31,326 bases of DNA from Clostridium sp. CAG:253 (GCA_000436755.1 FR887307.1:24046-55371); one strand, 5' to 3'. Shown: positions 9,107-17,273, counted from the first letter of the stretch. Program-made: numbers and translations. The notes: a model not told the origin generated them from the letters alone.

Positions 9107-10683
9107 TTGATTTTACCACCCCTTATTTCATATTGAAAATCAACCACTTCGAATAACTCTTTTTCATGTGTAACTATAAAAACACCATTTTGATACTCAT
9201 TTATCTTCTTTTTTAAAATATTTATCCCATATGTATCTAAATGATTAGTAGGCTCATCTAAAAATAAATATTTATCATTTTGTGAAAATGCTAAAGCTAG
9301 AAAAACTTTACGTTTATTACCTAATGATAAATCACTAATTTTTTCCTCTTTAAGCATTTTTTCCATAATGCCGAACTCTATTGCAATTTCAGCTGCATTT
9401 TCATGGCAAGTATATTTATATAATTCAATTGGTGTTATATTTAATTCTACATCTTGTTGCGGCAGATAAAACACTTTATCTAATAAACAATTGTCAGATA
9501 TATTTTTTAGTTCAATATTATCGTATTTAATCTGACCCTCTTTGTACTCCATTTCTTTTACCATAATCTTTAACAATGTACTTTTTCCACTACCATTATC
9601 TCCAAATATAATATATTTTTTTTTCATATCCCATTTTATATTTTCTATCTCCAAAACAACTATTCCCTCTTTATTTTCAATCAATAAACTGTCAATGCAA
9701 AATTGTCCAACTTCATCATTTATATTATCCGTAGTTGATTTATATTTTTTTAACCAACCAGTAATTCGTCCTTCTGCAACTTTATATATACCATATTGTG
9801 GAATCGTATCAAAAATATTTTTATAAGCAACAAATAAGGATGATGATAGTACAATTGCTTGTGTCGCCAAATGGACATCTATTACCCCTCTCAGAACATA
9901 TAGTCCAATAATTGCATAAGAACCATAATTTAACATATTTTCCAAAAAATTATCCATGATATTTTCGACTGTTACTGCAACTTCTGAATTAACTCCAGCC
10001 TTAACATATCGTTTATGAATTTTCTTTAAATTATGTATATACCATTTTTCTAAAGCATATATTTTCATTGTTTCATATCCTGTATAACTAAATACAATAT
10101 AATCTGTCAATTCCTCCTCTACCTGCCTCATTTTTGTATAATTAACTTTAACAAATTTATTAATAATTATAGGTGCAACACATTGAATAAATGCCAATAC
10201 TGACAATGTTACCAATACAATTCCATTGTCATTTATTAATAAAACCGTATAAAAAACAACCGTAAAAATTGACACAACCAAATTAGGTATTTCCCACATA
10301 TGAAAGTCTGTTATCCTCTCAAAATCATCACTAATTCTTTCTTTTCCTTGTCCATATTTAATCTGACTTAATGCCGATAAACTTTGTATACCTATACAAT
10401 TGTAAAAACTTAATTTTAATTTCTGTTTAACATTCTCAATTTTAATATTAGTGTAGTATTCCCAAAAAAAGGCCAAAACAAATCCAACTACTAAAATCTG
10501 CATCAAACCTCTAACAACTGTCTCCATACTATTGAACTTTGAGTTCGTAACATCTCTTACAAGATTTGAAATCATTTGAGAATATATACCTAAAATAATA
10601 ACTTTAAAACAACTCATAAATATATTATTTAAATACATTTTTTTTGATTCTCTTTTTACATTAAACATAAATTCATCTTGCAT
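9094..10683 (-). CDS. ABC exporter half-transporter (TMD-NBD) 1 of the RiPP cluster
   Basis: A 529-residue half-transporter with an N-terminal membrane domain and a C-terminal ATPase. Walker A is GDNGSGKSTLLK, Walker B is KYLFLDEPTNHLD and the switch His is in IVTHEKEL. The signature is LSLGNKRK instead of LSGGQ, so this half probably forms a degenerate site and relies on its partner (7517-9106), as in many heterodimeric exporters. The start is preceded by GGAGG at 9 nt. It lies 90 nt downstream of the second radical SAM gene on the same strand. No peptidase domain is present. Confidence 0.85.
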   Translation of the reverse strand: MQDEFMFNVKRESKKMYLNNIFMSCFKVIILGIYSQMISNLVRDVTNSKFNSMETVVRGLMQILVVGFVLAFFWEYYTNIKIENVKQKLKLSFYNCIGIQSLSALSQIKYGQGKERISDDFERITDFHMWEIPNLVVSIFTVVFYTVLLINDNGIVLVTLSVLAFIQCVAPIIINKFVKVNYTKMRQVEEELTDYIVFSYTGYETMKIYALEKWYIHNLKKIHKRYVKAGVNSEVAVTVENIMDNFLENMLNYGSYAIIGLYVLRGVIDVHLATQAIVLSSSLFVAYKNIFDTIPQYGIYKVAEGRITGWLKKYKSTTDNINDEVGQFCIDSLLIENKEGIVVLEIENIKWDMKKKYIIFGDNGSGKSTLLKIMVKEMEYKEGQIKYDNIELKNISDNCLLDKVFYLPQQDVELNITPIELYKYTCHENAAEIAIEFGIMEKMLKEEKISDLSLGNKRKVFLALAFSQNDKYLFLDEPTNHLDTYGINILKKKINEYQNGVFIVTHEKELFEVVDFQYEIRGGKIKWKN

Positions 10684-10772
10684 TTCATCTTTCCTCCGCC
10701 CCTTGTCTCATATATTCTAAACTTACACTCTAACTAAAAGTCCAAATAATCTAATTCATTTACTGTATTATA

Positions 10773-12041
10773 TCATTTAGCTTTATAATATACTAGACTT
10801 AGTGATTCACAATAATCTTCTGGTCTAATTTTCTTTTTTTCACACATTCTTATATATTTTTCCATATACCCCTCCCACATTATATTACTCTCCCCATCAA
10901 CATACTTCTTCCATTGTTCAAAACTCCATACAAACTCATCCTCCTGTGGCAACATAACGCATGGCTTCATTTTACCCAATTCATTCATAGCCCAATTCAA
11001 ATTTCCTGCATTACAAGCCAAACAACATTTTGAATATAATGCTTCGTCTATTTCCTTTGCATGAAAAATTATCCTTTCCCAATCCTCAATTTCAAGCTTT
11101 GAGCTATATTTATTTTGAAGTTTCCTTATCTCCCTATATACTTTTCTATCATAATCTGGATTATATCCATAATTGGAATTTTTTATATTTATTGCTTTAC
11201 CAATCTTACTTATTGTCCCAATTTTTACTTTTATTGGTTTTAACACTATTGCTGTTTTTATATATTCTTCTAATTTACTTAAAACTTCTTCACTTACAAC
11301 AATATTTATAAAAAAACTAATGTTATTTTTATTTAACCACCTACAGCTTTCTTTTAATTGTTCAAATCCATATGCATTATAACAATTATTTTCATAATCT
11401 AAACAACTCGTCCCATATAAAGTAATTGCTATTCTATCAAATAAATATAATATTTCCTTATTAATTTTTGACAATAATGAACCGTTTGTATTTAATTCCA
11501 GCTTTAATCCCATTTTTTTTGCTCTTATAACATATTGTTCAAAATGTGGATGTAATAATGGTTCCCCTCCTGTAAAAGCCAAAGTTGTTAAATGAGGACC
11601 CGCAAAATCTAATAGATTATAAAACATTTTATCTTCTATAAAGATCCCATTATCTTTATTTGCTGATTTATAACAATGAAAACATGAGAAATTACAAGCG
11701 TTTGTTAATTCAACTTGTATACGTTTCGGATAAAATTTTCCCTTTTTTCCTATAACTCTACTATTAAAATCACACTTTTTTTCATCAACAATTTCAAATA
11801 ATGGGCTATTTAAACAGTATTTAGAAACTTCATCCAAAATATTTGCTAATAAAGAACTATCCATATTATATTTTTTTATTATGTAGTATGTAATTTCCTT
11901 CACCGTTTTTTTACCATTTGTTAATATAAATATATCTTCTTGAACAGAGTGTAATCTATATGCATTTCCACTAATAAAAACAAGTAGATATTCTCCAAAG
12001 TATCGATATTCACTAATTTTTAAACTCTTCATGTATATCAT
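10773..12041 (-). CDS. Radical SAM enzyme with PqqD-like N-terminal region, RiPP maturase 2
   Basis: A 422-residue radical SAM protein. Residues about 1-90 (SGNAYRLHSVQEDIF, then LTNGKKTVKEI and a helical tail) resemble the PqqD/RRE fold that grips RiPP leader peptides. The [4Fe-4S] motif is CNFSCFHC (Cys116, Cys120, Cys123), followed by the SAM-binding FTGGEPLL. The C-terminus has CCLACNAGNL and MKPC, a short Cys set that could hold one auxiliary cluster but lacks the full SPASM pattern. It is co-directional with the SPASM enzyme, 40 nt downstream, with a GGAG site 8 nt before the ATG. Peptide modification (thioether, C-C or epimerisation chemistry) is likely; the exact reaction cannot be read from sequence. 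Confidence 0.8.
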   Translation of the reverse strand: MIYMKSLKISEYRYFGEYLLVFISGNAYRLHSVQEDIFILTNGKKTVKEITYYIIKKYNMDSSLLANILDEVSKYCLNSPLFEIVDEKKCDFNSRVIGKKGKFYPKRIQVELTNACNFSCFHCYKSANKDNGIFIEDKMFYNLLDFAGPHLTTLAFTGGEPLLHPHFEQYVIRAKKMGLKLELNTNGSLLSKINKEILYLFDRIAITLYGTSCLDYENNCYNAYGFEQLKESCRWLNKNNISFFINIVVSEEVLSKLEEYIKTAIVLKPIKVKIGTISKIGKAINIKNSNYGYNPDYDRKVYREIRKLQNKYSSKLEIEDWERIIFHAKEIDEALYSKCCLACNAGNLNWAMNELGKMKPCVMLPQEDEFVWSFEQWKKYVDGESNIMWEGYMEKYIRMCEKKKIRPEDYCESLSLVYYKAK

Positions 12042-12081
12042 ATATTTTTCTCCTATACAATAATTTCATCTATCTTTATTC

Positions 12082-13485
12082 TCAAACCTTGTTCAAAGAA
12101 TAGCGTACACGCAATAATTGTCTCAAATTATTTAAATAATCCGGCACACATTTTTCTAAATCATTTATTCTAACTAAGGTTTTCTTAATCGTATGTTTAA
12201 CAATAAGGCAAAATACTTCATCACTTTCCTGCACATCTCCATTTGTACATAATGAGTTATGTAGACAATCACCACCACATACATACCTGCACCAACAACT
12301 CTTACATTTTAGTCGATTATCAACATCCAAATCATTAAATACTCTTTTTAATTCATAATCTCTATACACATTCCCCAAAACATATCTCTTCATTCCGACA
12401 AAACTATCGCAGGGGTAAATATCACCTACAGGAGTTATTGCAAACTTTTCTTTTCCTGCATGACACCTATATACATAAACTTCTTTAAGAATCAATCGTT
12501 TTATTATTTTACCAAAATAATCGTTATCATTAACAAAAAAAAGCACATCATCTATTTTGTTATTTTTTACACATATATAAAAATATTCAACTAATTCATT
12601 AACCATTTTATAAACATTGTTAATATTTGATTCATTAATAACCAATTCATTATTTTTCTTTAATCTAACAAGTTTCATTTGTATACTTGAAAATCCTATT
12701 TTTTTGTTATTCTTTATTAAGTCAACAAGACTTTTTGTCTTTGATGTTATTACAGCAAGCGACCAAATACTCTTTAAGTGATTAGAAAAAATCATATTAT
12801 TCTTCAAATTCATATAATTTTTATATAAATCATCATATGTTCCTAAACCATTTTCATAAATTCTACATAAGTTATGCTGTTCTTTTGAGCCATCTATACT
12901 TATGCCTAAATTAACATTATACTTATCTAATATCTTGCATGCATTTTCATTTAACAACGTTCCATTTGTACACAAAAATATTTCCAAATTTTTATTTATA
13001 AACTTTTTTCTAAAGATTTTCAAAGTTTCTTCCAGTAATTTAACATCTAATAAAGGTTCCCCACCGCTTACAAAATCAAGACGAAAATCATATACTTCAT
13101 TAAAAGTATTTATAAAATAGTCAGCAATTTTTTCCAATGTAACAGAATCAAATTCTTTTTTTTCATTTATATTATTCCCACCATAATTTGCAAAACAATA
13201 TTTGCATCTTAAATTACATTTTGTTACTGGAGCTAAAGAAATATATATCTTTTTATTATTTGAATTAACTATATCTGCTTTATTGTTAGAAAAAAAACGT
13301 CCATTGTTTTTTAAATAATTCAATATTTTCATAGAATGCTTATCTATCTGTCGCAAGTCTTTTTTCTTAAGTGCATAATATAGGCTTTCTCTAATTTCTA
13401 CACATTCCATATAAAAACTATCAAATAAATATTTCTTACATCCATCCTCAAAAACATAATAATTTTTATACTCCAATAATTTCAT
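12082..13485 (-). CDS. Radical SAM/SPASM peptide maturase 1
   Basis: A 467-residue radical SAM enzyme. The N-terminal about 80 residues may contact the leader. The cluster motif is CNLRCKYC (Cys90, Cys94, Cys97), followed by VSGGEPLL. The C-terminal SPASM domain is complete: CHAGKEKFAITPVGDIYPC, then CKSCWCRYVCGGDC in the CX2CX5CX3C pattern, then a final Cys in EVFC. Such proteins install thioether or C-C links in Cys-containing precursors (sactipeptide/ranthipeptide type). Its architecture and its ACP neighbour recall the CcpM class of Clostridium Cys-rich peptide systems, though I cannot confirm that assignment here. No Shine-Dalgarno site directly precedes its ATG; translation appears coupled to a 13-codon ORF ending in the overlapping TGA. 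Confidence 0.85.
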   Translation of the reverse strand: MKLLEYKNYYVFEDGCKKYLFDSFYMECVEIRESLYYALKKKDLRQIDKHSMKILNYLKNNGRFFSNNKADIVNSNNKKIYISLAPVTKCNLRCKYCFANYGGNNINEKKEFDSVTLEKIADYFINTFNEVYDFRLDFVSGGEPLLDVKLLEETLKIFRKKFINKNLEIFLCTNGTLLNENACKILDKYNVNLGISIDGSKEQHNLCRIYENGLGTYDDLYKNYMNLKNNMIFSNHLKSIWSLAVITSKTKSLVDLIKNNKKIGFSSIQMKLVRLKKNNELVINESNINNVYKMVNELVEYFYICVKNNKIDDVLFFVNDNDYFGKIIKRLILKEVYVYRCHAGKEKFAITPVGDIYPCDSFVGMKRYVLGNVYRDYELKRVFNDLDVDNRLKCKSCWCRYVCGGDCLHNSLCTNGDVQESDEVFCLIVKHTIKKTLVRINDLEKCVPDYLNNLRQLLRVRYSLNKV

Positions 13486-13523
13486 ATTTCTATCGTTGAT
13501 GTTTTACTAATTAAAAACATCAT
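13482..13523 (-). CDS. 13-codon leader ORF coupled to the SPASM enzyme
   Basis: An ATG 4 nt after a GGAG(A) site opens a 13-residue frame (MMFLISKTSTIEI) whose TGA overlaps the ATG of the radical SAM/SPASM gene in an ATGA junction. The large gene has no Shine-Dalgarno site of its own, so ribosomes probably reach it by termination-reinitiation. The peptide is unlikely to have its own function. Confidence 0.45.
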   Translation of the reverse strand: MMFLISKTSTIEI

Positions 13524-13681
13524 TCTTCTCCTTTCTACAACATCAAACTGTAAATTATTATTTTTTATATTTTATTCAATTTTTAATACATAGTTCAAAG
13601 CATTATAGCATTATATTAATTTCTGAATAAATAATTATAGCTATAATATATTAACCAACTTGTTTTTAATAAATTTATTAT

Positions 13682-13741
13682 AAAAAAGACATCAAATGCA
13701 TTGATTAAACTAAATAATTTTTAACACTTACATTTGATGTC
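13682..13741 (-). terminator. Terminator/attenuator between precursor and maturase genes
   Basis: Read on the - strand, GACATCAAATG pairs perfectly with CATTTGATGTC (11 bp, 32-nt loop) and runs directly into TTTTTTA. It begins 27 nt after the precursor stop codon. This is the usual way RiPP operons make much more precursor mRNA than maturase mRNA. Confidence 0.8.
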
Positions 13742-13768
13742 TCCCCCAGGTTAATTATTTTTATTATA

Positions 13769-13879
13769 TTAACAGCAACCTGTATTTGCACCACCAGTCT
13801 TATTACTTCCGCATTTTCCACCACCAACTTTTATATGGTCGCTTTCTTTTAACTTGGAAACAAATTCCTCTAAAGTCAT
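13769..13879 (-). CDS. RiPP precursor peptide, 36 aa, Gly/Cys-rich core
   Basis: A 36-residue peptide. The N-terminal part MTLEEFVSKLKESDHIK is a charged amphipathic helix of leader type. The rest is VGGGKCGSNKTGGANTGCC: Gly-rich, with three Cys (23, 35, 36), the last two at the very end. A triple Gly at 19-21 is a candidate leader cut site. A strong AAAGGAG site sits about 7 nt before the ATG, a promoter lies about 28 nt further up (13907-13935) and a terminator follows. It sits directly upstream of two radical SAM enzymes and between them and an ACP gene, exactly where a precursor is expected. I do not recognise the core sequence. Thioether or C-C links and possible acylation are inferred from the neighbours. 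Confidence 0.8.
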   Translation of the reverse strand: MTLEEFVSKLKESDHIKVGGGKCGSNKTGGANTGCC

Positions 13880-13906
13880 ATTTTTTCTCCTTTCTTATAA
13901 AATTAT

Positions 13907-13935
13907 ATTAAATATTAATTTATAATTTCCGTCAA
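13907..13935 (-). promoter_or_regulatory. Promoter of the precursor gene
   Basis: On the - strand TTGACG and TTTAAT are separated by 17 nt, placing the start about 20 nt upstream of the precursor ATG and leaving room for little more than the Shine-Dalgarno site. Confidence 0.55.
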
Positions 13936-14098
13936 AATTTTCTAAACATCTTTTAGTATTGTAGTCTAATTTTATAATTACTAAAGAACTCAATCCATAA
14001 CAATGAAAAGCGTTAATAAATATTGTTTTTCCTCTTCTCAGTTATATTTAGAAAAAAATTCGGAAACTAAAATCAATTTAATATCATCATATTATTTT

Positions 14099-14347
14099 CT
14101 AAATTGATTCTTGTAAAATAATGTATTTAATAATATCACCAATTGAATTAAATCTAACATCAAAATCTATAATAATATTAAATGTATTTTCTATTTCAAC
14201 AATCAATTTTACTATTTCTAATGAATTGAGATCTAGACAATTTTTGTTATCTCCATTTAAAGTTGTATCATAATTAATGTTCATTTTTCCAAATTCTTTA
14301 ATAAGAATTTGTCCTAATTTTTCCATAATAACTTTTTCTTCTTTCAT
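14099..14347 (-). CDS. Acyl carrier protein of the RiPP cluster
   Basis: An 82-residue acidic helical protein with the acyl carrier fold. The phosphopantetheine site reads LDLNSLEIVKLIVEIE: the usual DSL is NSL but the serine that carries the prosthetic group is kept. It would hold a fatty acyl, aminoacyl or other acyl group as a thioester. The start is the second ATG: GGAGG lies 5 nt before it and overlaps the codons of the earlier ATG. It sits 38 nt after the serine hydrolase on the same strand. No acyl-ACP synthetase or phosphopantetheinyl transferase is nearby, so charging must depend on enzymes encoded elsewhere. A 10-bp stem (AATCAATTTA) overlaps the stop codon and may end this transcript. 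Confidence 0.82.
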   Translation of the reverse strand: MKEEKVIMEKLGQILIKEFGKMNINYDTTLNGDNKNCLDLNSLEIVKLIVEIENTFNIIIDFDVRFNSIGDIIKYIILQESI

Positions 14348-14385
14348 TTTTCCCTCCATTTATTTACTTTGAATTTATACATTAT

Positions 14386-15312
14386 TCATACTTTATTTTC
14401 ACATATTATTTTATATACATTAGTAGTAATTTCATATGCATCGAACATCTTTGCTTCCTCGTTATAAATATATATTAAAATATCATTTTTATAATCATAA
14501 ATAAAATTCATATTTTCGGTTAATGTGGCACCACTATGACTAACAACTTTTTTCTTCTTATCAATTTGTAATCCCCAATTATACTCATAATCTTCTTCAA
14601 TAATTCGTTGAATATTAAACTTTAAATATTCAACGACCCACTTATAAAAATCATATGGTGTTGAATATAATCCACAAGCTGAATAAGTTAACTCATATGG
14701 AAGAAAATTTTTTTTATAATATATATCATTCTCAATTTCATTTCCTTTTAAAAAAAATGTATTCTTAAGGTCAAAATCATTAAAAATTGTATTATTCAAA
14801 TAACACTCAAAACTCATATTAGTCACTCTCTCTATTATGTCCCCAAGCAAATAATAGTTTGAATTTGAATAATTTGTTTTAGTCCCTGGTTTGAATTTAG
14901 TATTATTATTTAATATATCAATGATTATCATTTTCTTTAATTGGCTAGCATCATATAAATTTATTATTTTTATTAATTTCTCTTTATACAATGAATCATT
15001 AAGATAATCCACAATACCACTCTGCATAGTCAATAAATTTCTAATTGAAACATCTCCTATTTGACATTTCTTACAATAGATATCATAAATTGATGTTTCT
15101 AATGTAACACTTGTTGTAGAAATAAGTTCATTAACTGCTGCTGCAGTAAACTGTTTGGTTAATGATGCAAACGGCAACACAGACTTTCTATATATTTTAT
15201 TTCCATATTTTTCATCTAAAAGAATGCTATTTTCTCTTGTTACCAATACAAAGCCTTTAAATCTTATATATTTAAAATACTTGTTTAATATATTCTTTAC
15301 ATCGTATAACAT
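14386..15312 (-). CDS. Beta-lactamase-like serine hydrolase / acyltransferase (SxxK), cytoplasmic
   Basis: A 308-residue protein of the class C beta-lactamase/PBP-like family. It has the catalytic SLTK (SxxK) tetrad in PFASLTKQFTAAAV, the tyrosine motif YSNSNYYLLG and a C-terminal HSG in place of KTG. There is no signal peptide or lipobox, unlike wall-active family members, so it works inside the cell. Members of this fold include esterases, D-peptidases and LovD, which takes acyl groups from a carrier protein. With an ACP next door, an acyltransferase or a leader/peptide hydrolase are both possible. I chose the ATG preceded by GAAGGG at 9 nt; an in-frame TTG eight codons upstream is the alternative. 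It is the first large gene of its transcript. Confidence 0.78.
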   Translation of the reverse strand: MLYDVKNILNKYFKYIRFKGFVLVTRENSILLDEKYGNKIYRKSVLPFASLTKQFTAAAVNELISTTSVTLETSIYDIYCKKCQIGDVSIRNLLTMQSGIVDYLNDSLYKEKLIKIINLYDASQLKKMIIIDILNNNTKFKPGTKTNYSNSNYYLLGDIIERVTNMSFECYLNNTIFNDFDLKNTFFLKGNEIENDIYYKKNFLPYELTYSACGLYSTPYDFYKWVVEYLKFNIQRIIEEDYEYNWGLQIDKKKKVVSHSGATLTENMNFIYDYKNDILIYIYNEEAKMFDAYEITTNVYKIICENKV

Positions 15313-15339
15313 CCACTTCGTCCCTTCACTAACCAAAAA

Positions 15340-15438
15340 TCATTTATACATTTCTATATTTTTACTTAGAAAATTATAATCCCAATACAAAATTTCATTA
15401 ATAAAATAACAAAGATTTTTTTCATTTAATGATTTCAT
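15340..15438 (-). CDS. Possible 32-aa small ORF upstream of the serine hydrolase
   Basis: An ATG opens a 32-residue frame rich in aromatic residues (it begins MKSLNEKNLCYFINEILYW) and ends 27 nt before the serine hydrolase ATG. The ribosome site is weak. It overlaps a 10-codon ORF (15422-15454) that has the better GGGAG site 7 nt before its ATG. Whether either is translated as a product or serves as a leader is unclear. Confidence 0.25.
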   Translation of the reverse strand: MKSLNEKNLCYFINEILYWDYNFLSKNIEMYK

Positions 15439-15488
15439 CTTTTATTTTCCGCATTAATCATCTCCCATATTCTAATTAAAGTATATTT

Positions 15489-15517
15489 ACTATATCATTT
15501 GTTTATCAAGTTCACAA
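15489..15517 (-). promoter_or_regulatory. Promoter for serine hydrolase-ACP
   Basis: TTGTGA and TATAGT separated by 17 nt on the - strand, about 175 nt upstream of the hydrolase start. The long leader holds short ORFs. Confidence 0.5.
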
Positions 15518-15564
15518 TTAGCAATTGAATTGATTACACTTAACTATCGCATGATAATATTATT

Positions 15565-15795
15565 TTAGTTATTTAAATAATTTTCCTTATAATCTTTCAT
15601 TCCTATTGTATCCATACCATTTTTTCCATATACCTCCAACATATTTTTAAAATAATTTAGTGTAATATTATTTATAAATGCCCCTATATTTAAGCTATAT
15701 AATTTCAAATTGCAAAATTTAAGAAGAAAATTGTCCGCTTTAATCTTGAAAATACAAGAATCCCCAAAGATCTTACCAAAACACGATATATACAA
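15565..15795 (-). CDS. Hypothetical 76-aa ORF, uncertain
   Basis: A small open frame with Cys and Lys scattered through it and an AT-rich, unremarkable composition. There is no convincing Shine-Dalgarno site and no motif I recognise. It lies at the upstream edge of the RiPP cluster, beside decayed transposase sequence, so it may be a gene remnant or chance. Confidence 0.2.
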   Translation of the reverse strand: MYISCFGKIFGDSCIFKIKADNFLLKFCNLKLYSLNIGAFINNITLNYFKNMLEVYGKNGMDTIGMKDYKENYLNN

Positions 15796-15999
15796 ATCAA
15801 GTATTTGTAATCTGACTAAACAATTCCGTTAAAAAACGCCAATCAACCAAAGAATACCACATCGATTATACTTATATTAAAGAAAATTTCTAGCTTAAAA
15901 AATAACTTGTAGCACCTCAAAATAAAAATGACTTTCTAAAATAGAACTATAGCCACAAAAGGTTTGTATTACATTCTTTGCGGAGAAAATCGATTAAAG

Positions 16000-16530
16000 A
16001 CTTATCATAACAATAAATTTGGACTCAGATGGCTTCTACGAAAGTTTATATTTGTCCAAATGGTTTTGGGTATACCCTGAAACTATGTGCTTACTTTATA
16101 ATTATCTTAAAACCAAAAAAAGCTAATTACTATCAACATAAAGACGAAATCAGAAACTATATTTAGCAAACCTATAACTCCCATGACGAAATTGATGTTC
16201 ATAAAACCGTACACGCATATCTTATTCATAAATGTTACGATATCAACCGATTTACGGTTTACAAATTATAATCAGTTATTCTATTCTTAATCTCAAAGGA
16301 AAAAGTAGCTTATGAACATAGTATAACTCATAAAGTATACAAAAACAAATTGAATCAGAATTTTTTTAAAAAAAGAGCAAATCAAAAAAAGTATATTGAT
16401 TTTACTTATCTATTTCTAACAAATAGCAGAAAACTGTATAATTACACTATTATTGTTCTGCACGACTACAGTATCGTTGCCAGGCAGCTGATATATAAAG
16501 ATATTTTTAATACTAGAAAGACATTTTGAT
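16000..16530 (+). pseudogene. Degenerate IS3-family (IS150-type OrfB) transposase relic
   Basis: Translation with several stops and at least one frame change gives recognisable OrfB blocks in the right order: RWLLRKF and ICPN, YNYLK followed by KKANYYQHKDEI, a helix-turn-helix part ending NRFTVYKL, then NKLNQNFFKKRANQKKYIDF, TYLFLTNSRKLYNYTIIVL and HDYSIVAR. The IDFTY and HDYS blocks correspond to the first and neighbouring parts of the DDE core; the remaining acidic residues are lost. No intact OrfA, terminal repeats or target duplication could be seen. The relic is clearly dead and marks this region as an old insertion zone. Confidence 0.6.
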
Positions 16531-16952
16531 TTATCATCATTATTATCATATATAAAAAAATTCTATACCACAGTGGAAGGATTCACATATGTACTATGTA
16601 CATTACAATCATGTGTGTCCTCATTTTTATAATAATTACAAAACGCCTTATTATACACACTATGTAATTTTGTAAATTCTATAACAACATCAAATATTAG
16701 AGCATAGGGTTACAAAAAGCTTAACACCAACACTTATATAATTCTTTATTTTTGTTTTCTCCAATATATTATTTCTTATATTAAACATTGTTTTGAAGCA
16801 AATTGTTCATTCACTTTATTTTTTTAAATACATTGTAAATCTTTTTATTATAATATCTCCTATAAAAATTATTATCTTTTAATTTCCTTGCATATTCAAA
16901 AAAAACTTAAAAACTTATTATTGTAATTAATTTAGTTTATTTTCATAATACA
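16531..16952. other. AT-rich stretch without a recognisable gene
   Basis: Both strands are full of stop codons and no motif is assignable. It probably holds the decayed 3' part of the transposase and intergenic DNA. Confidence 0.4.
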
Positions 16953-17273
16953 TTACATATCAATTAATTCCTGAATCTCATTATATGCTTCCAATAATAT
17001 CTGTTGTATACAGATTAAACTTTGAACAGATAAATTTCCATCTATATCTCTTTTATTCTTTTCTTGAAATTCTCCATGTAATATATAGTCCGATTTTACT
17101 GATAATGCTCTTGACAAACTTCCTAGTGTATATGCCGAAAAACTCTTTTTACCAGTTTCAATTTCATATAAAAAAGACGATGATATATCTGCTGCCTCAG
17201 CCAACTCTTCTCTTGTCATTTTATTTTTTAGACGCAAACTTTTTATACGTCCTCCTATTATCACATTGTCCAT
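16953..17273 (-). CDS. XRE-family HTH transcriptional regulator
   Basis: A 106-residue single-domain regulator. The N-terminal helix-turn-helix covers about residues 5-62: IKSLRLKNKMTREELAEAAD then ISSSFLYEIETGKKSFSAYT. A helical tail of about 40 residues probably dimerises. The start is the ATG preceded by GGAGGTG at 7 nt; an upstream in-frame ATG lacks such a site. It is transcribed away from agrB, with a 258-bp shared intergenic region containing repeats of TACTATTTTA (about 17381-17404) that could be its operator. It may regulate the agr genes or itself; this is inferred from position only. Confidence 0.82.
   Translation of the reverse strand: MDNVIIGGRIKSLRLKNKMTREELAEAADISSSFLYEIETGKKSFSAYTLGSLSRALSVKSDYILHGEFQEKNKRDIDGNLSVQSLICIQQILLEAYNEIQELIDM

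Noticed and set aside
9542..9826. Long + strand open frames opposite the ABC, radical SAM and AgrC genes
   Set aside because: They are shadows of AT-rich genes on the other strand; they lack ribosome sites and have low-complexity Phe/Leu/Ile/Ser-rich content.
14002..14106. A 34-codon + strand ORF beside the precursor gene as a second precursor
   Set aside because: It has no ribosome site, runs antisense into the ACP gene end, and its residues do not resemble the precursor.
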